DNA of 64,000 nt. Source: Pseudomonadota bacterium. GTDB taxonomy: Bacteria > Pseudomonadota > Alphaproteobacteria > Rhizobiales > Aestuariivirgaceae. Position 1 is the stretch's first letter. Each line of letters starts with the position of its first letter. Shown piece by piece: positions 54,979 through 61,989 of the stretch. The translations under genes were made by a program, and so were the position numbers. Location: positions 1 through 64,000 of the forward strand of contig CAUJIO010000101.1 in assembly GCA_963205315.1 (NCBI GenBank), given 5' to 3'. Under the pieces are notes generated by a model. It did no database searches and was not told the DNA's origin. It worked only from the letters and a program-made list of their open reading frames with translations.

Positions 54979-55224
54979 ATGAACAGCAAGTTCCTGAAAC
55001 TATCAACAGCCGGCGCAGTTCTCATGCTGTTTTCTGCGGGTGAGGTTGCGGCGGCGGGGAAAAAACACATTCTGATCGACGGACACGGCGACAGACGGCC
55101 GTACGCGGCGGATTCACGTGCCGGTGGCGGAAAATCCCATCCAATCGGAACACAACCCGGCACGGTATCGAATGGCACCAAGACACATCCGATCGGCCAG
55201 CAGGACGGTCCCCCACCGCGGTAG
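54979..55224 (+). CDS. Small secreted peptide with repeated HPIG motif
   Basis: The 81-residue frame begins MNSKFLKLSTAGAVLMLFSA, a clear signal peptide, cleaved near GEVAAAG. The mature part is short, Gly/Pro/Lys-rich and probably unstructured, with the phrase HPIG in two near-repeats (KSHPIGTQPG and KTHPIGQQDG). The ribosome site is weak. It is divergent from the serine protease and could be its substrate, inhibitor or an unrelated exported peptide. No family is recognised. Confidence 0.55.
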   Translation: MNSKFLKLSTAGAVLMLFSAGEVAAAGKKHILIDGHGDRRPYAADSRAGGGKSHPIGTQPGTVSNGTKTHPIGQQDGPPPR

Positions 55225-55338
55225 TCAGACTTTCACAGAAACTGGTTTGTGTTTGTCGAAGAACGGCCTTGCGCCGGAACCATATCGCGCCGCCCGGATG
55301 AAGACCGAACCGGCTGGAACCCTGTGCGTCCCGCCTGC

Positions 55339-55530
55339 CGATGGGTTCTCCCGTGCAATCTGACAAGACGCAGCACGGATCGTTACGGAACATTGCGTCA
55401 CGGACCGTCGATTCCACGCAGACGCTGGTGGTGCAGTCTGTGACGATCAGATGCCTGATCCCCCGTCTCCGCAAGATTCCGGCGAGAGCCGTCTCGCAGA
55501 AGCCACTGTAACAATGCCTGGCCGACATTG
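55339..55530 (-). pseudogene. Fragment of an isochorismatase-family cysteine hydrolase
   Basis: The minus-strand frame reads ETALAGILRRRGIRHLIVTD, then CTTSVCVESTVRDAMFRNDP and CCVLSDCTGEPIG. This is the core of an isochorismatase-type hydrolase, with the cis-peptide and catalytic-Cys segment TTSVCVEST. The N-terminal third with the catalytic Asp and the C-terminal end are missing; flanking residues in the same frame are Arg/Cys/Pro-rich and not protein-like. The remnant suggests that a hydrolase gene was lost here, in line with turnover of this segment. Confidence 0.6.
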
Positions 55531-55597
55531 AAGACACCGTGCCCCATCCGGAGAGGTGAAACCGCCGTTCCAGGCCAAACCGCAGCACCATACTGAG

Positions 55598-55613
55598 TTA
55601 AACCAAAGCTAAC
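55598..55613 (+). promoter_or_regulatory. CtrA-like box with one mismatch
   Basis: TTAA-ACCAAAG-CTAAC differs from the CtrA consensus TTAA-N7-TTAAC at one base. It lies 62 bases before the perfect box at 55660 and 135 bases before the start codon at 55748. Confidence 0.4.
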
Positions 55614-55640
55614 TCAAATGCTTTCCACCAGATTAACGCC

Positions 55641-55720
55641 CGCTTCACCGCGGCCGCCGTTAATGTTGGATTAACGCCGTTTGATTGCGCAGTATGTGGT
55701 TGTCCAATCGTTAACGGACA
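55641..55720 (+). promoter_or_regulatory. Leader copy 1 with full CtrA-type box
   Basis: This leader and the one at 56441-56520 are copies, with identical or nearly identical blocks: CGCTTCACCG, the box, TATGTGGTTG, CCAATCG and TAACGG. The box at 55660-55675 reads TTAA-TGTTGGA-TTAAC, an exact CtrA consensus, and is also part of a palindrome GTTAAT-N5-ATTAAC. The box ends 72 bases before the start codon of the gene at 55748. Confidence 0.75.
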
Positions 55721-55747
55721 CAGGCATTCAGGGTTCAGGAGAACAGC

Positions 55748-55933
55748 ATGGCACGTTTCATCAAGTCGCTCCTCGGATATGACCGCAACGTCGCATCGCC
55801 GGAAGAAACCGAGGCCTACCGCGTCGCCAACGAAGCGTTGCAATACCGCGTCAACATGATTGCCCGTCAGAGCAACCGCGCCTCTAGTTCCGACCGGCCG
55901 ACGACGGACATCTACGGCCGCTCCATTATTTGA
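55748..55933 (+). CDS. Small IKSLLG-family protein 1 (61 residues)
   Basis: The protein begins MARFIKSLLGYDRNVASPEE and continues TEAYRVANEALQYRVNMIAR, ending in a polar tail. An AGGAG site lies six bases before the ATG. It shares with the genes at 56143 and 56549 an N-terminal I-K-S-L, a central S-(P/A)-x-E segment and a helical A-x(3)-L-x(2)-R-V motif at matching spacing. No known family is recognised. The paired leader with a CtrA-type box suggests cell-cycle control. The short amphipathic N terminus could bind membrane or a partner. Confidence 0.72.
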   Translation: MARFIKSLLGYDRNVASPEETEAYRVANEALQYRVNMIARQSNRASSSDRPTTDIYGRSII

Positions 55934-56142
55934 ATCCGGTTTCAGCACCACCACGATGCGTTGCGACGGAGCGGATGGACCGCACCGGGCAACGCTTCTT
56001 GGTTTTTGATTAAATTGAACAGTTGCAGCTAGCGGGCCGTTTACCCCAACCGGAGTTGGGAACAAGTTAGCAGAAAAATTTCTCTCAAATTCATGCATCC
56101 TGTGCGAGATATTCCGGCATTGCACGCATGGAGAGAAACACA

Positions 56143-56295
56143 ATGACCGGCATCATCAAGTCGCTTATCGCCAAAGCTCGCGGGATCTCTGCAAAGGAAG
56201 ACGCAGAGACGCTCGATCGCGCCACTCAGGTTCTGCAGACCCGCGTTCAACGGTTCTCGGCTTCCTCTCCCCAGCAAGACCGCGCCGCTGCCTGA
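56143..56295 (+). CDS. Small IKSLLG-family protein 2 (50 residues)
   Basis: The protein begins MTGIIKSLIAKARGISAKED, continues AETLDRATQVLQTRVQRFSA and ends SSPQQDRAAA. A GGAGAG site lies about seven bases before the ATG. It keeps the I-K-S-L start, the S-A-K-E-D acidic turn and the A-x(3)-L-x(2)-R-V helix motif of the neighbouring genes. Unlike them it has no CtrA-type box or recognisable leader copy in front; a small hairpin CCCAAC-CGGA-GTTGGG lies at 56044-56059. Function unknown. Confidence 0.65.
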   Translation: MTGIIKSLIAKARGISAKEDAETLDRATQVLQTRVQRFSASSPQQDRAAA

Positions 56296-56440
56296 CACCT
56301 CCGCCAACGTTCGCGCGGCGACGAATAATAGCGCGACAGCAACCGCATCCTGCAAACATCTGCCGCCTTGCCACCCCCGCGTGACGGCGCAAGGTCAGGT
56401 TCACGACCTGTCATAAAATTGTACCGGACAGAGTAAGGGC

Positions 56441-56520
56441 CGCTTCACCGAGAGCCGTGTTAATCTTGGATTAACGCAGGAAACTCGGGCCATATGTGGT
56501 TGCCCAATCGCTAACGGGCT
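56441..56520 (+). promoter_or_regulatory. Leader copy 2 with full CtrA-type box
   Basis: This is the second copy of the leader described at 55641, displaced by 800 bases. The box at 56460-56475 reads TTAA-TCTTGGA-TTAAC, again an exact CtrA consensus within GTTAAT-N5-ATTAAC. It ends 73 bases before the ATG at 56549, nearly the same spacing as in copy 1. Confidence 0.75.
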
Positions 56521-56548
56521 TCGTAACCAAAGCATTAGGAAAACGCCC

Positions 56549-56686
56549 ATGACACGCATCCTCAAGTCTCTCCTCGGCTCCAAGCGTCAGGAACAGTCTC
56601 CGGAGGAAATCGAACAGCTGGCCCGTGCCACGTTCGTGCTGCGTTGCCGCGTCGAGCGGATGATGGACGGCAAGGCCACCATCTGA
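56549..56686 (+). CDS. Small IKSLLG-family protein 3 (45 residues)
   Basis: The protein begins MTRILKSLLGSKRQEQSPEE, continues IEQLARATFVLRCRVERMMD and ends GKATI. An AGGA site lies eight bases before the ATG. It resembles the 61-residue protein most at the start (KSLLG) and the 50-residue protein in the ARAT-x-VL-x-x-RV helix. It ends 91 bases before purL. Function unknown; the duplicated CtrA-type leader and conserved motif spacing support a real gene. Confidence 0.7.
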   Translation: MTRILKSLLGSKRQEQSPEEIEQLARATFVLRCRVERMMDGKATI

Positions 56687-56777
56687 TTGCCTTGCTGCTG
56701 GCCTTGTGCCAGCACCCTGTGGGCTTCCCACATTGGACATTTGAGATTTGGGGACCGAGGCGCTAAAGCCTCTCCCC

Positions 56778-58970
56778 ATGAGCCACCCCAAAGACATCAA
56801 GATCACCCCGGACCTCGTCAAATCCCACGGCCTCAAGCCGGATGAGTACGAGCGCTTCGTGAAACTGCTGGGCCGCGAGCCCAGCATCACCGAACTCGGC
56901 ATCTGCTCGGCCATGTGGAACGAGCATTGCTCCTACAAGTCCTCTAAGAAATGGCTGAAGACCATGCCCACCAAGGGGCCGAAGGTCATTCAGGGTCCGG
57001 GCGAAAATGCCGGTGTGATCGACATCGGCGACGGCGACGCCATCGTCTTCAAGATGGAAAGCCATAACCATCCCTCCTTCATCGAGCCCTATCAAGGGGC
57101 AGCCACCGGCGTCGGCGGCATCCTGCGCGACGTATTCACCATGGGCGCCCGGCCGATTGCCGCGATGAACGCGCTGCGCTTCGGCGAGCCGTCGCACCCC
57201 AAGACCCGGCACCTGGTGTCGGGCGTCGTCCACGGTGTCGGCGGCTATGGCAATTCCTTCGGTGTGCCGACCATCGGCGGCGAGGTGAACTTCCACGCCC
57301 GCTACAATGGCAACATCCTCGTCAACGCCATGGCGGTGGGTCTCGCCCGCGCCGATTCGATTTTTTATTCCAAGGCCAAGGGCGTCGGCCTCCCCGTCGT
57401 CTATCTTGGCGCCAAGACCGGCCGCGACGGCATCCACGGCGCCACCATGGCGTCAGCCGAATTCGACGACAAGGCGGAGGAAAAGCGGCCGACGGTTCAG
57501 GTGGGCGACCCCTTCACCGAGAAGTGCCTGCTGGAAGCCTGCCTCGAACTCATGGCATCGGGCGCGGTCATCGCCATTCAGGACATGGGGGCCGCCGGCC
57601 TCACCTCGTCGGCCGTCGAAATGGGCGCCAAGGGCGATCTCGGCATCGAGCTCGACCTGGACAAGGTTCCATGCCGCGAAGAAGGCATGACGGCTTATGA
57701 AATGATGCTGTCGGAAAGCCAGGAGCGCATGCTCATGGTGCTGCGCCCCGAGCAAGAGAAGGAGGCGGAGGCCATCTTCCACAAATGGGGGCTGGATTTC
57801 GCCGTCGTCGGCAAGACCACGGACACGCTGCGCTTCATCATCAAGCATGAGGGCGAGGTGAAGGCCGACCTCCCCATCAAGCAGATGGGCGACGAGGCGC
57901 CGGAATATGACCGCCCCTGGACCGCGCCGAAGAAGCTCCCAGTGCTGAAGGATGTCCCCGCTCCCGCCGATCTGGCCGCGGCCATCCTGAAGATCGTCGG
58001 CTCGCCCGACATGTGTTCCAGGCGCTGGGTGTGGGAACAATATGACAGCCTGATCCAGTCCAACACCGCGCAGATTCCCGGCGGCGACGCCGGCGTCGTC
58101 CGCATCCGGGACAAGAAGGCCATCGCGGTGTCGACCGATGTGACGCCGCGCTATGTCGAAGCCGATCCCTTCGAGGGCGGCAAGCAGGCCGTGGCCGAAT
58201 GCTGGCGCAACCTTACGGCAGTCGGCGCCGAGCCCATCGCCATCACCGACAACCTCAACTTCGGCAATCCGGAACGCCCCGAGATCATGGGGCAGTTCGT
58301 GTTCGCCATCAAAGGCATCTCGGAAGCCTGTATCGCGCTGGACTTCCCCGTCGTCTCCGGCAACGTCTCGCTTTACAACGAGACCAACGGCCAAGGCATT
58401 CTTCCGACGCCTGCCATCGGCGGCATCGGCGTGCTGAAGGACGTGACCAGGATGGCGACGCTGGCCTTGAAGAGCGACGGCGATGCCATCCTGCTGATCG
58501 GCGGACATGGCAGCCATCTGGGCCAGTCGACCTATCTGCGCGAAGTGCTTGGCCGTGAGGAAGGCGCCCCGCCACCCGTCGACCTGGCCCTCGAGAAACG
58601 CCATGGCGACTTCGTCCGGAACTTGATCAATTCATCGCAAGTCACTGCGGTGCATGACATTTCCGACGGCGGGCTTGGACTCGCAGTGATCGAGATGGCG
58701 ATGGCCTCCGGCCTCGGCGCCAGTCTCTCCGCCCTCACCCACGAACAACTCTTCGGCGAGGATCAAGCGCGTTACGTTGTCACTTGCAAGTCCAGTGATG
58801 CCGTCCGCCTCCTGACCGAGGCCACCGCCGCCGGCGTGCCGATGGTAAAGCTGGGCGAGGTCACGGCGGATCCCGTCCTGAAACTCGCCAACGGTCCCAG
58901 CATTCCTGTCGCCCAGCTTCGCACCGCCCACGAAGCCTGGTTCCCGGCCTACATGGCGGGGGAACTCTGA
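56778..58970 (+). CDS. purL: FGAM synthase large subunit PurL
   Basis: The 730-residue protein is the small-type PurL that works with PurS and PurQ. Motifs are [16 protein letters not shown] with the catalytic His, [29 protein letters not shown] split over the ATP site, [16 protein letters not shown], and [16 protein letters not shown], with a second half-domain carrying [12 protein letters not shown] and [12 protein letters not shown]. It converts FGAR to FGAM. The start at 56778 gives the usual N terminus. Confidence 0.97.
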   Translation: MSHPKDIKITPDLVKSHGLKPDEYERFVKLLGREPSITELGICSAMWNEHCSYKSSKKWLKTMPTKGPKVIQGPGENAGVIDIGDGDAIVFKMESHNHPSFIEPYQGAATGVGGILRDVFTMGARPIAAMNALRFGEPSHPKTRHLVSGVVHGVGGYGNSFGVPTIGGEVNFHARYNGNILVNAMAVGLARADSIFYSKAKGVGLPVVYLGAKTGRDGIHGATMASAEFDDKAEEKRPTVQVGDPFTEKCLLEACLELMASGAVIAIQDMGAAGLTSSAVEMGAKGDLGIELDLDKVPCREEGMTAYEMMLSESQERMLMVLRPEQEKEAEAIFHKWGLDFAVVGKTTDTLRFIIKHEGEVKADLPIKQMGDEAPEYDRPWTAPKKLPVLKDVPAPADLAAAILKIVGSPDMCSRRWVWEQYDSLIQSNTAQIPGGDAGVVRIRDKKAIAVSTDVTPRYVEADPFEGGKQAVAECWRNLTAVGAEPIAITDNLNFGNPERPEIMGQFVFAIKGISEACIALDFPVVSGNVSLYNETNGQGILPTPAIGGIGVLKDVTRMATLALKSDGDAILLIGGHGSHLGQSTYLREVLGREEGAPPPVDLALEKRHGDFVRNLINSSQVTAVHDISDGGLGLAVIEMAMASGLGASLSALTHEQLFGEDQARYVVTCKSSDAVRLLTEATAAGVPMVKLGEVTADPVLKLANGPSIPVAQLRTAHEAWFPAYMAGEL

Positions 58971-59033
58971 ACTCCATACTCGCGACCATGCTGGAAATCG
59001 GTTAGACTCCCTGGTCCCGGATGGAGGACCGAC

Positions 59034-59828
59034 ATGACCGAGAATCCACAGAGCATGTTTTCCGATGGCGCGGCCTATGAGCGCCTGATGGGCCGCTGGA
59101 GCAAGAAGGCTGGCGAGCAGTTCCTCGACTGGCTGGCGGCCGGAAAGGGCCTCAGTTGGCTCGACGTGGGCTGCGGCAATGGCGCCTTCACCGAAGAGAT
59201 CGTCAGCCGCTGTGCCCCGGCCTCGGTGTCGGGCATCGACCCCTCCGAGGGGCAAATCGCCTATGCGCGGACAAGGCCCGGTACTCGCATGGCGGAGTTC
59301 CATGTCGGCGACTCCCAGGCCCTGCCCTTTTCTGACGGCAGCTACGACGCGGCCACCATGGCCCTCGTCATCGCCTTTGTGCCTGATCCGGCAAAGGGCG
59401 TGGCCGAACTCGCCCGCGTCCTGAGGCCCGGCGGCACCGCCGCTGCCTATATGTGGGACCTTCCCGCCATGGGCGTACCGCTTGGGCCGATCTACAAAGC
59501 CCTGCGCGACATGGACATGCCAGGACCGCAACCGCCCAGCGCCGAGTTTTCCCGGCGCGAGGCGATGGAGGCCCTGTGGCGCGGAGCGGGATTGGATGAG
59601 GTCGAAACGACTGTCATCCGCGTACCCGTCAGCTTCGACAATTTCGAGGACTTCTGGCAGTCGAACACGCTTCCCGCCGGGCCGCATGCGAAATTCGTCC
59701 ATGCCATGCCCGAAGCAGCCAGGGAAGAATTGCGCCGCCGCCTCAAGGACAGCCTGCCAACGGCCGCCGATGGACGCATCGCCTATGAATCGGTGGCCAA
59801 TGCCGTGACCGGGCGGAAGAGACGCTGA
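59034..59828 (+). CDS. Class I SAM-dependent methyltransferase
   Basis: The 264-residue protein has the SAM motif LDVGCGNGAFTEEI near residue 44, the acidic GIDPSEGQI, GDSQALPFSDGSYDAAT and the post-motif VLRPGGTAAAYMWD, all typical of UbiE/Methyltransf_11-type enzymes. The substrate is unknown. It lies between purL and bolA and is probably a passenger in the pur-bolA-grxD unit. Confidence 0.87.
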   Translation: MTENPQSMFSDGAAYERLMGRWSKKAGEQFLDWLAAGKGLSWLDVGCGNGAFTEEIVSRCAPASVSGIDPSEGQIAYARTRPGTRMAEFHVGDSQALPFSDGSYDAATMALVIAFVPDPAKGVAELARVLRPGGTAAAYMWDLPAMGVPLGPIYKALRDMDMPGPQPPSAEFSRREAMEALWRGAGLDEVETTVIRVPVSFDNFEDFWQSNTLPAGPHAKFVHAMPEAAREELRRRLKDSLPTAADGRIAYESVANAVTGRKRR

Positions 59829-59911
59829 CAATCAAATTTGCAGAGAGACGGGCGGCCAGTCTTGCTCTTCGCTCCGCAAATCTCTACATGCCGGGTTTCA
59901 GGAGTTTGCCC

Positions 59912-60148
59912 ATGGCCATGTCCGCAACCGATATCGAACGCTTCATCAAGGAGGCGCTGCCCGACGCGGTGATCGAGATCCGCGATCTGGCCGGTGACGG
60001 CGACCATTATGCGGCCAACGTCGTATCTGCTGCCTTCAAAGGCAAATCCCGCGTCCAGCAGCACCAGATGGTCTATGCAGCACTCAAGGGCCGCATGGGC
60101 GGCGAGCTGCACGCCCTCGCATTACAGACAAGCACCCCGGAGAACTGA
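59912..60148 (+). CDS. bolA: BolA family protein
   Basis: The 78-residue protein has the BolA fold with IERFIKEALPDAVIEIRDL, DGDHYAANVVSAAFKGKSRVQQHQMVY (carrying the conserved His) and GELHALALQT. BolA proteins pair with monothiol glutaredoxins to hold or move iron-sulfur clusters, and grxD follows after three bases. AGGAG lies seven bases before the ATG. Confidence 0.94.
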   Translation: MAMSATDIERFIKEALPDAVIEIRDLAGDGDHYAANVVSAAFKGKSRVQQHQMVYAALKGRMGGELHALALQTSTPEN

Positions 60149-60151
60149 CAC

Positions 60152-60472
60152 ATGACCGACATCGCCACCTGGATCGACAATGAAGTGAAGACCAACGACG
60201 TGGTGCTCTTCATGAAGGGCACGCCCGACATGCCGATGTGCGGCTTCTCCGGCCGCGCCACGCAGATCCTCCAGCACCTCGGCGTGCCGTTCAAGGGCAT
60301 CGACGTCCTCTCCTCGAACGACATCCGCCAGGGCATCAAGGACTACACCAACTGGCCGACCGTGCCGCAGCTCTACGTGAAGGGCGAATTCGTCGGCGGC
60401 TCCGACATCATGATGGAAATGTTCCAGTCGGGCGAGTTGAAGACGCTGATGACCGAAAAAGGCGTCGCCTGA
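60152..60472 (+). CDS. grxD: Monothiol glutaredoxin (Grx4 type)
   Basis: The 106-residue protein has the monothiol active site CGFS at residues 30-33 within GTPDMPMCGFSGRA, the family segment NWPTVPQLYVKGEFVGGSDI and a C-terminal helix. It carries and transfers [2Fe-2S] clusters together with BolA. The bolA-grxD pair is conserved in alphaproteobacteria. Confidence 0.96.
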   Translation: MTDIATWIDNEVKTNDVVLFMKGTPDMPMCGFSGRATQILQHLGVPFKGIDVLSSNDIRQGIKDYTNWPTVPQLYVKGEFVGGSDIMMEMFQSGELKTLMTEKGVA

Positions 60473-60476
60473 CGTT

Positions 60477-60989
60477 CTACGGTAGCTTCTTCAGCATTGC
60501 ATCGATCTTCTGGGCCGTCGCCTCATCCGCGACGGCCTTGGCATTGGTGAGGTCGGCTTTGGCTCCGGCGATGTCGCGCAGCAAGAAGCGGAACGTGGCG
60601 CGGCTGAGGTGCACCTCGAAATCCTTCGGTGCCGCAGCGATGGCCTGATCGAAGTCGCGGGCGGCGCCGGCATTGTCACGCAGCTCCAGCTTGGCCCGGG
60701 CGCGCCCGGCATAGGCGCGGCCGAAGGACGGATCGGTGACCACCGCCGCGGTGAAATCGGCAATGGCGTTCTGCGGCTCGCCAATGACCAGCAGCAACTT
60801 GCCGCGCTCGTAGGCGGCCATCGCATGTCTGGGATCGGACTCAAGCGCTTTTGTGAAAGCATCCATGGCCTTCACGATGTCCTTTGCCGCGAGCGCCTTC
60901 AGGCCATCCGCAAGCCTGTCATCCGCTGGAGCGGCGAAAGCGGGAGCGGCCGCGAGACACAACAGCACACATGGCACAAACCTGAACAT
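60477..60989 (-). CDS. Secreted TPR-repeat protein
   Basis: The 170-residue protein has a signal peptide (MFRFVPCVLLCLAAAPAFAA) and three to four TPR units (AMDAFTKALESDPRHAMAAYERGKLL, NAIADFTAAVVTDPSFGRAYAGRA, GAARDFDQAIAAAPKDFEVHLSRA). It is probably a periplasmic scaffold. It is convergent with grxD, with a four-base gap, and divergent from the first EamA gene. An in-frame start at 61046 gives a longer, less typical N terminus. Confidence 0.8.
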   Translation of the reverse strand: MFRFVPCVLLCLAAAPAFAAPADDRLADGLKALAAKDIVKAMDAFTKALESDPRHAMAAYERGKLLLVIGEPQNAIADFTAAVVTDPSFGRAYAGRARAKLELRDNAGAARDFDQAIAAAPKDFEVHLSRATFRFLLRDIAGAKADLTNAKAVADEATAQKIDAMLKKLP

Positions 60990-61037
60990 GCCGCAGCTGC
61001 TAGCTGCAAGTTTCCCCGCTGACAAGCCTCCCGGATG

Positions 61038-61055
61038 ATTGACCATCGGGTCAAT
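61038..61055. promoter_or_regulatory. Inverted repeat ATTGACC-ATCG-GGTCAAT before the EamA genes
   Basis: A perfect 7-4-7 inverted repeat lies between the TPR gene and the EamA gene. It resembles a dimeric regulator site. If it is an operator, the TTG start at 61039 inside it is unlikely and the true start of the transporter lies further downstream. Confidence 0.5.
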
Positions 61056-61986
61056 TTCAGGCAGGCAAGGCTACCGGCTTGGAGTATTTACCATTTCGCC
61101 TGCGACTCGCGCCATAGCGGCTTTGCTGTTGACCATGTTCTTCTGGGGTTCATCGGCAGTTTTCATTCGCACGCTGGCCCTGTCGCTGCCGCCAGAAGAT
61201 TCGCTGGCCGTGCGCTACGCGCTGCTGAGTGTCATCAACATCGGCGGCTTGCTGTGGTTCGGCACCTGGCGCATCCCCAAGGCGGACTGGCCGCGCTTCC
61301 TGTTGGCGGGCATCGTGGGCATGGCCGGCTACAACTGGTTCGTCAATGCTGGCTTTGCGCTGGTGCCAGCCGGCGTTGGCACCATCATCACAACGGTGGA
61401 GCCACTGATGATTGCACTGCTGGCCGCCGCCTTCCTCGGCGAGAAACTGAGCCGCTACGTGTTCGCCGGGGTCGGCATGGCGATGATGGGTTCTGTGGTG
61501 CTGTTCTGGAACGATATCACCTCGGCATCGCCGTCGGGCGTCCCGCTGCGCGGCATTGCCTACCTGCTGGTCTGCTGTGCCGGCTGGGCCATCTATACGA
61601 TCGTGACCAAGCCGCTTCTCGACCGCTATGACAGTTTCACCGTAACGGCCCTCACCATGCTCATCGCGGCGCCCATCCTGATCGGCGCGGCAAGCGAACC
61701 GGTCCATGTGCTGGCGGGAAAGCTCAGCATCCGTCAATGGCTGGAGGTCGTCTATCTGGTGCTGGCGGCTGGGATCGGCGGCACACTGATGTGGAACTAT
61801 GGCGCGAAACATCTCACCAGCACGGCGGCGGGCACATTTCTCTACCTGATCCCGGTGGTGGCGGTGACTTCCGGCGCCCTCATGCTGGGCGAAGTGGTGA
61901 CCGTTTTCATTGTCGTCGGCGGCTTGCTGATGCTGGCGGGCGTCGCCGCCGCGCAGTTCGGACCCCGGCTTTTCAGGCAGCCTTGA
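61039..61986 (+). CDS. EamA/DMT superfamily transporter
   Basis: The frame gives up to 315 residues with ten hydrophobic segments in two EamA halves, beginning AIAALLLTMFFWGSSAVFIR and ending FLYLIPVVAVTSGALMLGE and GGLLMLAGVAAAQ. It is a typical drug/metabolite exporter. The start is unclear: TTG 61039 lies in an inverted repeat, no ATG occurs before 61135 inside TM1, and a GGAG at 61080 stands eight bases before an ATT codon. The next gene encodes a related double-length protein and starts four bases after this stop. Confidence 0.85.
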   Translation: MTIGSISGRQGYRLGVFTISPATRAIAALLLTMFFWGSSAVFIRTLALSLPPEDSLAVRYALLSVINIGGLLWFGTWRIPKADWPRFLLAGIVGMAGYNWFVNAGFALVPAGVGTIITTVEPLMIALLAAAFLGEKLSRYVFAGVGMAMMGSVVLFWNDITSASPSGVPLRGIAYLLVCCAGWAIYTIVTKPLLDRYDSFTVTALTMLIAAPILIGAASEPVHVLAGKLSIRQWLEVVYLVLAAGIGGTLMWNYGAKHLTSTAAGTFLYLIPVVAVTSGALMLGEVVTVFIVVGGLLMLAGVAAAQFGPRLFRQP

Positions 61987-61989
61987 TTC

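Noticed and set aside
54816-55043. A 75-codon frame upstream of the small secreted peptide
   Set aside because: Its start lacks a ribosome site and it overlaps the better-supported signal-peptide frame at 54979.
55022-55591. Full 189-codon minus-strand frame as an intact gene
   Set aside because: Only the central 60 residues resemble a hydrolase; the rest is low-quality, Arg/Cys-rich sequence, so it is treated as a remnant.
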